A stretch of DNA of 49,354 bases from CAZWCX01 sp964632945 (GTDB taxonomy: Bacteria > Planctomycetota > MHYJ01 > WSZJ01 > CAZWCX01). The stretch spans positions 1 through 49,354 of the forward strand of contig CAZWCX010000047.1 of the NCBI GenBank assembly GCA_964632945.1, read 5' to 3'. Positions 18,622 through 25,446 of the stretch are shown one piece after another (position 1 is the stretch's first letter; each line of letters starts with the position of its first letter). Under the pieces are notes generated by a model, which did no database searches, was not told where the DNA came from, and was given only the letters and a program-made list of their open reading frames with translations. A program made the translations under genes and the position numbers.

Positions 18622-18650
18622 ATGGTATCGCCGGGGTCGGGGCGATGCAA
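18622..18650 (-). promoter_or_regulatory. Sigma70-type promoter of the Yip1-MacAB-kinase B operon
   Basis: Reading the minus strand: TTGCAT (18650-18645), 17-nt spacer, TACCAT (18627-18622). The leader to the Yip1 ATG would be about 72 nt. It probably drives all six genes down to 8560, since the gaps between them are short and show no terminator. Confidence 0.65.
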
Positions 18651-18676
18651 GACAATCGGCGGCGGGCCGCGGCAGA

Positions 18677-19441
18677 CTAGAGATAGCGCACGCCCAGGGC
18701 GGGGGTGACGAAGACCTCCACGAGTCCGGCGACCGCAAGGAGGGCAAGACCGAGGACCGCACGACGGAGCAACCAGGGGACTTCGCCCGGTTGCAGCAGG
18801 GGCCCGCCGCGCAGGTAGCGACCGAAAATCAGGGTTCCATGCAACCCCACAGAGGCCGCCAGGCAAAACGAGGCGACCTCCGGAACCCCGTGGGGAAACG
18901 TGAACCAGAAGATGATCCGCCCGTCCACGCCGGCCGTCAGTGCATGGGCGACATCGATCCCCACGGAAGCGCCAAGCCAGAAGATCTGGAGCGTCGTCAG
19001 GATCCCCGCCGTGCCGATCCCGAGACAAAGGACGGAGAAGACCATGAAGTTCCGGGCGCAGATCCGCTGCAGGTTGGTCAGGGCCGGTCGCTCCACGCGC
19101 TCGCGAATCTCTCGCCGGTAGGCCTCAACGTCCAACTTGCCCGGACCGGGAACGAATCCGGTACGCTGCATGGCATGCCCGGCACCGTAACCGAGAAACG
19201 CAAGGAGGATCGCCGCCGCGAGCGGGATCCAGGAGGGGCGCCCGCGACCGGATTCCGCAGATCCGGCCGCCCCGGAATCCGCCCGGGGTAACCCAACGCC
19301 GGCCTCGGCGGCCGGTCCACCCGGGTCCGTCCCGGCCTCCGGGGAAGCGCCACCGGGGTGCGACGGCATGGTTCCCCCTGCTCCGGATTCAACGGGAGGA
19401 ACAGGCTCGGACGAAGACGAGGAAGGCGGCGGTTCGATCAT
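18677..19441 (-). CDS. SpoIIM-family (stage II sporulation protein M-like) membrane protein
   Basis: A 254-residue membrane protein. The C-terminal part carries the SpoIIM/DUF95 hallmark FPHGVPEVASFCLAASVGL between hydrophobic helices, with five or six predicted membrane segments. The first 75 residues are Pro/Ser/Gly-rich and probably cytoplasmic and disordered. In non-sporulating bacteria such proteins often sit with Yip1/RDD proteins and MoxR, so a general membrane-remodelling or transport role is more likely than sporulation. The start is uncertain: ATG 19441 lacks a clear ribosome site, while ATG 19369 (24 codons in) follows AGGGGGA. No promoter was found directly upstream; read-through from the small gene at 19585 is possible. 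Confidence 0.75.
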   Translation of the reverse strand: MIEPPPSSSSSEPVPPVESGAGGTMPSHPGGASPEAGTDPGGPAAEAGVGLPRADSGAAGSAESGRGRPSWIPLAAAILLAFLGYGAGHAMQRTGFVPGPGKLDVEAYRREIRERVERPALTNLQRICARNFMVFSVLCLGIGTAGILTTLQIFWLGASVGIDVAHALTAGVDGRIIFWFTFPHGVPEVASFCLAASVGLHGTLIFGRYLRGGPLLQPGEVPWLLRRAVLGLALLAVAGLVEVFVTPALGVRYL

Positions 19442-19500
19442 CGGGGCAAACCCGGGTCTGGCGGATGGCAGGGGGACGGGCGAGCCGAGGGGCGCGGGAC

Positions 19501-19546
19501 CGAAAATAATCGAAGGAGCGGACTCTTTCCCAGAGCCGCTCCTTCG
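19501..19546 (-). terminator. Rho-independent terminator of small-protein gene 1
   Basis: On the minus strand an 11-bp stem (19536-19546 with 19511-19521) is extended by 3 bp past a single bulged base, closes on a 7-nt loop, and is followed by ATTATTTTC (19510-19502). It lies 39 nt after the stop of the 69-residue gene. Confidence 0.8.
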
Positions 19547-19584
19547 AGGATAGCAGAAGCGACGACCTGTTGCGACAGGATTTC

Positions 19585-19794
19585 CTACGCGATGAACAGC
19601 ACGATTCCGACGAGCTCCAGGATCGGCATGCCGAGGGCCGACGCCAGCCCGCTGCCGACGGTCTTGCCCATGGAGAACATGCTGTCGTACGAGCCGCCCA
19701 TGAAGTACGCCAGATCGGGCGTGCCAACCGTGACCGCCACCATGCTCAGGGCCAGGAGTCCCAGGGTCAGAGCCGCATTCATCTTCTTCATCAC
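19585..19794 (-). CDS. Small hydrophobic protein 1 (69 aa), paralog of the gene at 20674
   Basis: I do not recognise this family. The 69 residues have a Lys-containing N-terminus and a hydrophobic segment (about 7-24), then a conserved central stretch with SYDSMFS and GK, then a second hydrophobic segment (50-69) that runs to the very C-terminus. It is 75% identical (52/69) to the protein at 20674-20883, and residues 50-69 are identical. It is a real gene: strong GGAGGAGGT ribosome site, candidate promoter, own terminator, and a paralog in which protein sequence is conserved while the flanks have diverged. The topology suggests a helical hairpin or a cleaved or anchored exported peptide. Holin-like, pilin-like or bacteriocin-like roles are possible, but none is supported by a motif. 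Confidence 0.85.
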   Translation of the reverse strand: MMKKMNAALTLGLLALSMVAVTVGTPDLAYFMGGSYDSMFSMGKTVGSGLASALGMPILELVGIVLFIA

Positions 19795-19849
19795 TCAACC
19801 TCCTCCGCTGACTTGCTCGTGTCGATCTCCCACGCGTGTTCGACCGAGA

Positions 19850-19878
19850 AGATTAGCAAAGGATATACCGATGCCCAA
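19850..19878 (-). promoter_or_regulatory. Candidate promoter of small-protein gene 1
   Basis: Minus strand: TTGGGC (19878-19873), 17-nt spacer, TAATCT (19855-19850), with TGC directly before the -10 (extended -10). The leader would be about 50 nt and ends in the GGAGGAGGT ribosome site. Confidence 0.5.
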
Positions 19879-20143
19879 CTCCGCTTAGAGAAATCTCAAC
19901 ATCTCCGTAACATCAATGATCAAAGCCGATTACATCCATGACGCAGCGCTCCATAAAATCGGGGCGCTCCCTGCCCCAGTTACCATTCGAAACACCCTGG
20001 AATCTCCCCTTCTCCCGAAAACCCCCGAAATCGGGCGCTCACCGTAGCAGCGCATGAATCTCGACGACCCCATTCGTCGAATTTCAAAGCGTTTAATTAA
20101 TTATTCATGAGTCATTCGTCTTGACAGTCGACCCCGATCCTGC

Positions 20144-20164
20144 AGTGTCCGCTCACCGAACACT
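20144..20164. repeat. 21-nt palindromic motif, copy 1
   Basis: An element beginning AGTGTCCGC and ending ACCGAACACT, with 5-nt inverted ends AGTGT/ACACT. It matches 19 of 21 positions of the copy at 21241-21261. It lies about 350 nt upstream of small gene 1, the same relative place as copy 2 for small gene 2. A degraded copy occurs after the N gap near 20260-20280. Confidence 0.65.
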
Positions 20165-20340
20165 TCGCGGCCCGCACGAGTAGAATTTGCCGGGCTTGTC
20201 AAGGCCCCCCCCCCCGGGGGCGGGGCGCGGGGTGGCGGGGGGGCCGNNNNNNNNNNTGCTGTGGCCGCCCACCGAACAATTGGGGGCCCGCACGTTTTTA
20301 ATTTGCCGGGGTTTTAAACCCCCCCCCCCCCCCCCCCCTC
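20145..20340. other. Assembly gap with low-quality duplicated flanks
   Basis: Ten Ns at 20247-20256. The sequence from 20145 is repeated ungapped from 20261, with 51 of 64 positions identical, and the second copy is rich in homopolymers (runs of T, then 20 or more Cs at about 20320-20338). This pattern suits one locus read twice at poor quality rather than a true biological repeat. Sequence here should not be trusted. Confidence 0.8.
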
Positions 20341-20590
20341 GCCAATCCACCTTCATCACGCGGACCAAGGGGGCGCCGCGGCCTGCGCCAGCAATCTCGC
20401 GGCCCTCAGTTCTGCCGTGCGAAAGCGGAGTACCCGCTCATGGTGTACGGGCATGGGTGCGTAGCCCCCCGGCGTCGAGGTGCGGGGTGCCGACCGTGGG
20501 GGGAGGCGCGCGGGTGAGCCGTGACGCGTGAGGGGAGCCGCGCCGGAGGGGGGATTGCGCAGGGAAACCGATCCACATCCACCCGTGGAG

Positions 20591-20634
20591 AAAAGCACTC
20601 AAGGGAGCCGCCTGGACAGGCGAGCTCCCCTGAG
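20591..20634 (-). terminator. Rho-independent terminator of small-protein gene 2
   Basis: On the minus strand an 11-bp stem (20634-20624 with 20608-20598, one G-U pair), a single bulged base, a further 5-bp stem and a GTCC loop, followed by TGCTTTTC (20597-20590). It lies 40 nt after the stop, matching the layout of small gene 1. Confidence 0.85.
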
Positions 20635-20673
20635 GTATCGTGACCCGTGGTTTTTCGTCGGAGCGGGGTCGAG

Positions 20674-20883
20674 TTACGCGATGAAGAGCACGATCCCGAC
20701 GAGCTCCAGGATCGGCATACCGAGGGCCGACGCCAGCGCGCTGCCGACCGACTTGCCGATGCTGAACATGCTGTCGTAGCTCGTCTTCAGGAAGAACGCC
20801 AAGTCCGGCGTCGCCACACCGACGGTCAGGATCGCCAGAGCCAGGATACCCAGGACCAACGCCGCATTCTGCTTCTTCGACAT
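20674..20883 (-). CDS. Small hydrophobic protein 2 (69 aa), paralog of the gene at 19585
   Basis: Same length and plan as small protein 1: Lys-rich start (MSKKQN), hydrophobic segment (about 7-24), a middle with SYDSMFSIGK, and a hydrophobic C-terminal segment ending FIA. The middle differs mainly at residues 30-34 (FFLKT against YFMGG), so the exposed loop may be the variable part. A GGAAGGGAG ribosome site lies about 7 nt before the ATG, and a strong terminator follows. The family is unknown to me and no neighbour gives a function. The tandem arrangement suggests duplication of a cassette containing gene, terminator and upstream elements. Confidence 0.85.
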   Translation of the reverse strand: MSKKQNAALVLGILALAILTVGVATPDLAFFLKTSYDSMFSIGKSVGSALASALGMPILELVGIVLFIA

Positions 20884-20941
20884 GTAAGTCTCCCTTCCTC
20901 TATCACTTATCGGTTATCATCTCCCTCGCGTGTCGGGTGGG

Positions 20942-20950
20942 GATATAGCA
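20942..20950 (-). promoter_or_regulatory. Candidate extended -10 of small-protein gene 2
   Basis: Minus strand TGC followed by TATATC (20947-20942), without a good -35. Small gene 1 has the same TTGCTA core at a similar distance from its start. About 50 nt of leader would precede the ATG. Confidence 0.35.
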
Positions 20951-20976
20951 ACGGACATGCCATCGTTCCGACACAA

Positions 20977-21019
20977 TTCCGGTCATGTATCGCAAATTCA
21001 TATAATTACTTTATTTGCG
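20977..21019 (+). promoter_or_regulatory. Perfect TATAAT inside an inverted repeat
   Basis: TTCCGG (20977-20982), 18-nt spacer, TATAAT (21001-21006). The -10 is flanked by the inverted repeat CGCAAAT (20991-20997) / ATTTGCG (21013-21019), an operator-like layout. It would fire away from small gene 2 into a stretch without a recognisable gene, so it may be an RNA promoter or a chance AT-rich site. Confidence 0.3.
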
Positions 21020-21220
21020 CACGAAAATGTTGTTCTGTAGCGGCTTCGGCGTTGACCTGTCAAGGGGGCTCCGATTACGAATCGTAACATCCGGAGAATG
21101 CATCGAGAATGCCTTTTCGGCCCTCCGGGATCGCCACACGTCCGAACCACCGCCTCCAAACAATTCGCAACCCGAAACAAACAAACATCTTGCGGAGCAA
21201 TGACGAAGCCGGACCTGCGC

Positions 21221-21316
21221 GAGCCGGGGGAACCTCCGAGAGTGTCCGCGAACCGAACACTGCCCGAGCGGAACGAAACCTCTCGCTTCGTTCCCCCGTT
21301 CAGTTTCTCTCGGCTC
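21221..21316 (+). other. Nested inverted repeats, possible structured RNA
   Basis: Outer arms GAGCCG (21221-21226) and CGGCTC (21311-21316); next arms CGGGGGAAC (21225-21233) and GTTCCCCCG (21290-21298); inner hairpins AGTGT/ACACT (21241-21261) and GAACGAA/TTCGTTC (about 21270-21292). The arms nest consistently, as in a folded RNA, and lie downstream of the TATAAT at 21001. No known RNA family is recognised. Confidence 0.35.
21241..21261. repeat. 21-nt palindromic motif, copy 2
   Basis: Second copy of the element at 20144-20164 (19/21 identical), about 358 nt upstream of small gene 2. The two mismatches fall in the centre; the AGTGT/ACACT arms are conserved. Confidence 0.65.
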
Positions 21317-21734
21317 TCCGGGGCACGAGTCAGAATTAGCACACCAAAAAGGTTTTATGTCGAGCAGGCCGCATGGAGCCGATCCGCGCGGGTCGCCCGG
21401 GGGCTCCGGGAGGCGCCTCGAGGCCCCGCGCCCCCCTTGCCCGCTGCCCCTGGAGGGTGACGATGAACCGTTGGGGAAAGGCCGCCCGCACGCGGGGGCG
21501 CGACGACGGGGTTGGAGGCGGATGGCTGGTCGGAACGGAGGGGTGGGGCCGCAACCCCCGGCGGCCCTGCCCGTGGACAGAAGCCGACCCACCGCGGCCA
21601 CGGGGCTCCGCCAAGTCCACGCGGAGTCGGCGCGCGGAGAGGGCGCCTACGCGGGGCGGTGTCGTCCGATGCCGGACCCCGGGGGGGTACGCGAGCGCCT
21701 TGCACCTCCAGGAATGAGGCGATCGGGAGCCCCG

Positions 21735-23045
21735 CTACCTCGCTCCGGAGGCCAGCCCCTTTTCCTGCGCCTGGAGGTGGCGCATGGCGCGCGCGCCGAT
21801 GTCGGTGCGGTAGTGCATCTGCGGGAAGCGAATCCGACCCACCGCTTCGTACACGCGCGTGCGGGCCTCGACGAAGTCCGCGCCCAAGGCGTTGACGGCG
21901 AGGACCCGGCCGCCGGCGGTGACGATGGCGTCCCCCTTCTTGGCCGTTCCCGCATGGAAGACCTGCACGTCCGGCAGTTCCGCCGCGCGGTCGAGACCCT
22001 CGATGCGGACGCCCTTTTCGTACTTCCCGGGATAGCCACCCGAGGCCATGACCACGGTGACGGCGGCCCGCTCATCCCACTCGAGGTCCGCGGCATCCAA
22101 GTTGCCGTCCACGGCGCCGAGCAGGATCGGCACGAGGTCGGAACGAAGTCGCATCATCAGCGGCTCGGTTTCCGGATCGCCGAACCGGGCGTTGAATTCG
22201 AGAACCTTGGGACCGGTGGCGGTGATCATCAGGCCGGCATAGAGCACCCCCGTGAACGTGCGGTTCTCCCGTTTCATCGCATGCACGACCGGCACGAGGA
22301 TGTCCTTTTCGATCCGGTGCAGGGCCTCGTGCGACACGAAGGGGGTGGGGGAGTAAGCGCCCATTCCCCCGGTGTTGGGCCCGCGGTCGTTGTCGAACAC
22401 GCGCTTGTGGTCCTGCGCGGTCTCGAAGACGAGGATGGTCTTGCTGTCGGTGACGGCCGTCAACGAGACCTCCTCGCCGACGAGGCATTCCTCGACGACC
22501 ACCCGGGATCCGGCGTTGCCGAAGACCTGGTCGACCATGATCTCGCGGACGGCGGCTTCCGCTTCGCCGCGGTCCTGGCACACGCTGACTCCCTTGCCGG
22601 CGGCGAGTCCGTCGGCCTTGATCACCACGGGATAGGGGCACTCCTGGAGGTACGCCTGCGCGCCGGCCACGCTGTCGAAGACCCGGAACGACGCCGTCGG
22701 GATGTTGTACTTGCGGAACAGGTTCTTGGCGAAGACCTTGCTGGCCTCGAGCTGCACCGCCTCGGCGGTGGGGCCGAAGGCCTTGAGCCCCGCCTTCTGG
22801 AACTTGTTGACCAGCCCGGCCGCCAGCGGCGCTTCGGGGCCGACGACGGTCAGGTCGATGCGCTCGCGCTTGGCGAAGTCGATGAGGCGATCGATCTCTT
22901 CCGCCTGGATATCCACGCGCTCGGCCAGGGCGCCGATCCCGACGTTTCCCGGGGCGCAGTAGACCCGGTCCACCAATTTGGACTGGGTGATCTTCCAGAC
23001 GAGGGCGTGCTCCCGACCGCCCGAGCCGACGACGAGAATTCGCAT
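21735..23045 (-). CDS. purD: Phosphoribosylamine-glycine ligase (GAR synthetase)
   Basis: Catalyses ATP-dependent joining of glycine to 5-phosphoribosylamine, the second step of purine synthesis. The 436 residues have the full domain order: N-terminal domain starting MRILVVGSGGREHALVWK, an ATP-grasp core with KADGLAAGKGV, NTGGMGAYSP and LEFNARFGDPETE, and a C-terminal domain with ASGGYPG. Length is normal. The ATG follows GGGAAGG, about 10 nt upstream. It sits 56 nt after the HEAT-like gene and is likely co-transcribed from the promoter at 24374-24402. No other pur genes are nearby. Confidence 0.96.
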   Translation of the reverse strand: MRILVVGSGGREHALVWKITQSKLVDRVYCAPGNVGIGALAERVDIQAEEIDRLIDFAKRERIDLTVVGPEAPLAAGLVNKFQKAGLKAFGPTAEAVQLEASKVFAKNLFRKYNIPTASFRVFDSVAGAQAYLQECPYPVVIKADGLAAGKGVSVCQDRGEAEAAVREIMVDQVFGNAGSRVVVEECLVGEEVSLTAVTDSKTILVFETAQDHKRVFDNDRGPNTGGMGAYSPTPFVSHEALHRIEKDILVPVVHAMKRENRTFTGVLYAGLMITATGPKVLEFNARFGDPETEPLMMRLRSDLVPILLGAVDGNLDAADLEWDERAAVTVVMASGGYPGKYEKGVRIEGLDRAAELPDVQVFHAGTAKKGDAIVTAGGRVLAVNALGADFVEARTRVYEAVGRIRFPQMHYRTDIGARAMRHLQAQEKGLASGAR

Positions 23046-23101
23046 GATGGTTGCCTTCCCGAGGAGAGTTCCGTCCGGACCCTGGAGAGCCGGTCGCCCG
23101 G

Positions 23102-24331
23102 CTAGTCCTCCTTCCCGGAGGATTGCGCGCGTCGTTCCAGTTCTTTCGCCCACCAGAAGCGCCAGAGCTGCAGGTTGATGCCGAAGTCGTACCCCGTGCA
23201 GGCCTTGAGGGCCCGTCGAATCCACATCCGTTCGGTTTCGGCGAGACCGATGACGTCGATGGCGCCGGAGTTGGCGATCGCCGCCATGCTGTCGGCGCCG
23301 CGCTGCTTCTCCTCGAACCGACCGGGGTCGCGGTCGAAGGCGGAGACCACGCCTCCGCCGGGGGCCGCCATCGTCGGGTAGCGCCGGTTGAGGGACTTCT
23401 CCAGCGCGTCGAGGAGCGGTCCCGCCAGGCGCTTGTCGGGGAAGAGGGTGATCGCCGCGGTGGCGCGGATGCGCACGTCGGGCCGGCCGTCGTTCAGGAA
23501 CGTGACGAAGAACCCGGCCGGGTAGTCGTGTTCGACGTTCTGGAGCGCCGCCACCCCCATCTCCCGCAGCGACGGGGACGGGTCGGTGAGGATTCGCACC
23601 GCGAGGTCGCCGGCCGCGGCCTGGACTTTCATGCGCCCGAGTTCGAGAATCGCATACATGCGTACGGCGGGATTCTGGTGCCCGGTGGCGGCCCGCAGGA
23701 CCGGGATGCGCACCTCGGGTTCGATCTTCTCGAGCGCCTGGTACGCCCCCTCGCGGGTCTTTTCCTCCGCGTACCCGGTCTGCTCGACGAGCTCCGCGAC
23801 GCGCAGCTTGAGCGCCTCCCGGAGCTTCTTTTCGCGGACCATCTCTTCGCGGAGCCGGGCCTGCTCGGGCTTGATCCACTCCCCTTCGTACAGGACGAAG
23901 CCCAGGGCCTGCTGGTACTCCTCCTCGGTCATCCAGCGGTCGCCGACCTTGCGGTGGCCGAGGGCCTTGCGGGCGGGTTCGAAGTTCGGATCGGCCTCGA
24001 CGGCGGCGAGCAGTTCCGCGAGCGCCTCGGGCTTCAGACCGTTCTCGCGGCAGTAGACGGCGAGGCGGAAGTGGCCGGCGGCATCGCCCGGGGCGAGTTC
24101 GCTCCTGCGATTCTCGAACTCCAGCCACGGCACGGGCTTCTTCTCGATCCGCTCGACTTTGGCGCGGGCGATGCGGACGGAGCCGTGCCGGCCTTCCACC
24201 TCGATCTCGTCTCCGATCTCGATGACGAGTCCCTCGACGGTGCGGCCGCCGTGCAGGTGGACAAGGTCGGCGGACGCCGCGCCGGCGGTGCAGAGGAGGG
24301 TCGACGCGAGGACGAGTCCCGGGCGGACCAT
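23102..24331 (-). CDS. Exported HEAT-repeat-like protein, planctomycete type
   Basis: A 409-residue secreted protein of unknown function. An N-terminal signal peptide (about 1-21, ending near ASA) leads to a small beta-rich domain with HLHGGRTVEG, a charged helical region with the RWMTEEEYQQALGFVLYEGE motif that recurs in planctomycete proteins, and HEAT-like helical repeats at about 195-320 (EVRIPVLRAATGHQNPAVR, GRPDVRIRATAAI). HEAT arrays usually bind proteins. GGAGGT precedes the ATG by about 7 nt, and a strong promoter lies just upstream. It is the first gene of a transcript that probably includes purD, although no functional link is evident. Confidence 0.8.
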   Translation of the reverse strand: MVRPGLVLASTLLCTAGAASADLVHLHGGRTVEGLVIEIGDEIEVEGRHGSVRIARAKVERIEKKPVPWLEFENRRSELAPGDAAGHFRLAVYCRENGLKPEALAELLAAVEADPNFEPARKALGHRKVGDRWMTEEEYQQALGFVLYEGEWIKPEQARLREEMVREKKLREALKLRVAELVEQTGYAEEKTREGAYQALEKIEPEVRIPVLRAATGHQNPAVRMYAILELGRMKVQAAAGDLAVRILTDPSPSLREMGVAALQNVEHDYPAGFFVTFLNDGRPDVRIRATAAITLFPDKRLAGPLLDALEKSLNRRYPTMAAPGGGVVSAFDRDPGRFEEKQRGADSMAAIANSGAIDVIGLAETERMWIRRALKACTGYDFGINLQLWRFWWAKELERRAQSSGKED

Positions 24332-24373
24332 GGAAAAACCTCCGGGTCGAACGAATTGCGCACAATGGGATGG

Positions 24374-24402
24374 ATTATCCCGCGCCGACGGAGCCGCGTC
24401 AA
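24374..24402 (-). promoter_or_regulatory. Sigma70-type promoter of the HEAT gene and purD
   Basis: Minus strand TTGACG (24402-24397), exactly 17 nt, GATAAT (24379-24374), among the closest to consensus in the window. The leader is about 36 nt. Confidence 0.75.
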
Positions 24403-24447
24403 GGCAGACCAACGGGGCCGGGCGAGATCCGTCGCGGCGACGGTCCC

Positions 24448-25446
24448 TCAATCGGACGCCGGCAGGGGCGTGGCGTTCAGTGTATGCCAGTAGAGAATGC
24501 GTTTTCCCGTGAGGTCGCCGACGGCGGCGAGGGCGCGCAGGCCGGCGATCGTCTTGGCGGTGTAGGTGGTGTCGAGAAGGAGTCCCTCGGTGTCGGCGAG
24601 GGTGCGGACCGCGTCCTGGGCCGCAAGGGTGGGGAGGCCGTAGCCCGGACCGTACGCCTCGTGGAAGACCTCGAAGCGGACCGAGGAGGGCGCGACCCGG
24701 CCGATGTCCCCGACGCGGTCCAGGCAGCGGGCGGCGATCCGGTGCACGGCGGAGGCGTTGGAGACGATGCGATCGACCACGCGAACGCCGATCAGCGTGA
24801 CGTCGCGCCCGGCGAGGCGGAGGCCCGCGAGCAGGCCGCCCAGGGTACCCCCGGTGCCGAGGGTGACGACGATCACGTCGGGCGCGGGGCATTCGCCGGC
24901 GCGGATCTGGTCGTCGAGTTCGAGCGCGGCCGACACGAATCCCATCGAGGTGACCGGCGACGTCCCGCCGGTGGGGATCCAGTACGGCCGCCGCGCGCGC
25001 GTGCGCCAGGTCTCCGCCAGGCGATGGAAGGGGACGGTGAGGACGCTGGGCGTGCGGATGACGCGCTCGGCGGTGGCGGACACGAAGGCGAAGTTGGCTT
25101 CGCCCCGCCCCGCCATCGGCCGCTCGTACAGCGTGAAGCGCGCCGCCAGGCCGATCCGGCGGGCGAAGAAGCAGCAGGCCGCGGCCCAGTTGGAGCCCGT
25201 GGCCGCAGCCGAAAGCACCACCTGCGCCCCGCGCGCAGCCGCCTCGCCGAAGGCGAATTCCAGCTTGCGCACCTTGTTGCCGCCGTGCTCCGGGTGCGTA
25301 CGGTCGTCGCGCTTGATCCACAGCTCGGGGATTCCGAGCGCGGGTCCGGCGCGCGCCAACCGCTCCACGGGCGTGGGCAGCACGGCCAGCGGCCGGTGCG
25401 GCAGGCGCGCGGCGAGATCGGGGAAGCGCCGGAAGAGCGCGATCAT
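24448..25446 (-). CDS. D-cysteine desulfhydrase / ACC deaminase-like PLP enzyme
   Basis: Fold-type II PLP enzyme of 332 residues. The PLP lysine is K58 in HGGNKVRKLE, a substrate-loop Asn is in ATGSNW, and the phosphate-binding loop reads GTGGTLGGL. Members open D-cysteine to pyruvate, sulfide and ammonia, or deaminate 1-aminocyclopropane-1-carboxylate. The substrate loop has SNWAAA where well-known members have SNHARQ, so the substrate may differ. The ATG overlaps the stop of the FAD oxidase as ATGA, implying coupled expression with it and with the SCP2-like protein. Which substrate is used cannot be told from sequence. Confidence 0.82.
   Translation of the reverse strand: MIALFRRFPDLAARLPHRPLAVLPTPVERLARAGPALGIPELWIKRDDRTHPEHGGNKVRKLEFAFGEAAARGAQVVLSAAATGSNWAAACCFFARRIGLAARFTLYERPMAGRGEANFAFVSATAERVIRTPSVLTVPFHRLAETWRTRARRPYWIPTGGTSPVTSMGFVSAALELDDQIRAGECPAPDVIVVTLGTGGTLGGLLAGLRLAGRDVTLIGVRVVDRIVSNASAVHRIAARCLDRVGDIGRVAPSSVRFEVFHEAYGPGYGLPTLAAQDAVRTLADTEGLLLDTTYTAKTIAGLRALAAVGDLTGKRILYWHTLNATPLPASD

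Larger units (their letters stand above)
19795..20673. other. AT-richer intergenic region with assembly gap
   Basis: No convincing gene. GC falls to about 45% in places (for example 19861-19920 and 20041-20100), against about 70% around it. From low to high coordinate it holds the promoter of small gene 1, a 7-bp inverted repeat (20061-20067 with 20074-20080), a TTAATTAA tract near 20093, the palindromic motif at 20144, the N gap and poly-C runs, then unremarkable GC-rich sequence and the terminator of small gene 2. Confidence 0.7.
20884..21734. other. Intergenic region, AT-richer in its first half
   Basis: No convincing gene. 20884-21360 is only about 42-55% GC and carries the promoter region of small gene 2, a plus-strand TATAAT inside an inverted repeat, a 12-bp palindrome TTGACCTGTCAA (21052-21063), the second palindromic motif and nested inverted repeats. 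GC rises sharply after 21361; from there to the end of purD I see only GC-rich sequence without codon-like structure. Confidence 0.7.

Noticed and set aside
20121..20126. Perfect TTGACA on the plus strand
   Set aside because: No -10 at 16-18 nt (AGTGTC follows), and the site lies beside untrustworthy sequence.
20320..20338. Long poly-C run
   Set aside because: Most likely a base-calling artefact next to the N gap rather than a phase-variation tract.
21052..21063. 12-bp palindrome TTGACCTGTCAA
   Set aside because: Suggestive of an operator but short, and not placed relative to any start; left as a note only.
21015..21203. A 62-codon plus-strand frame after the TATAAT at 21001
   Set aside because: No ribosome site and no protein-like pattern; a non-coding RNA is the better guess if the promoter is real.
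24429..24443. 6-bp hairpin after the PLP enzyme gene as a terminator
   Set aside because: No T-tract follows on the minus strand and the stem is short.
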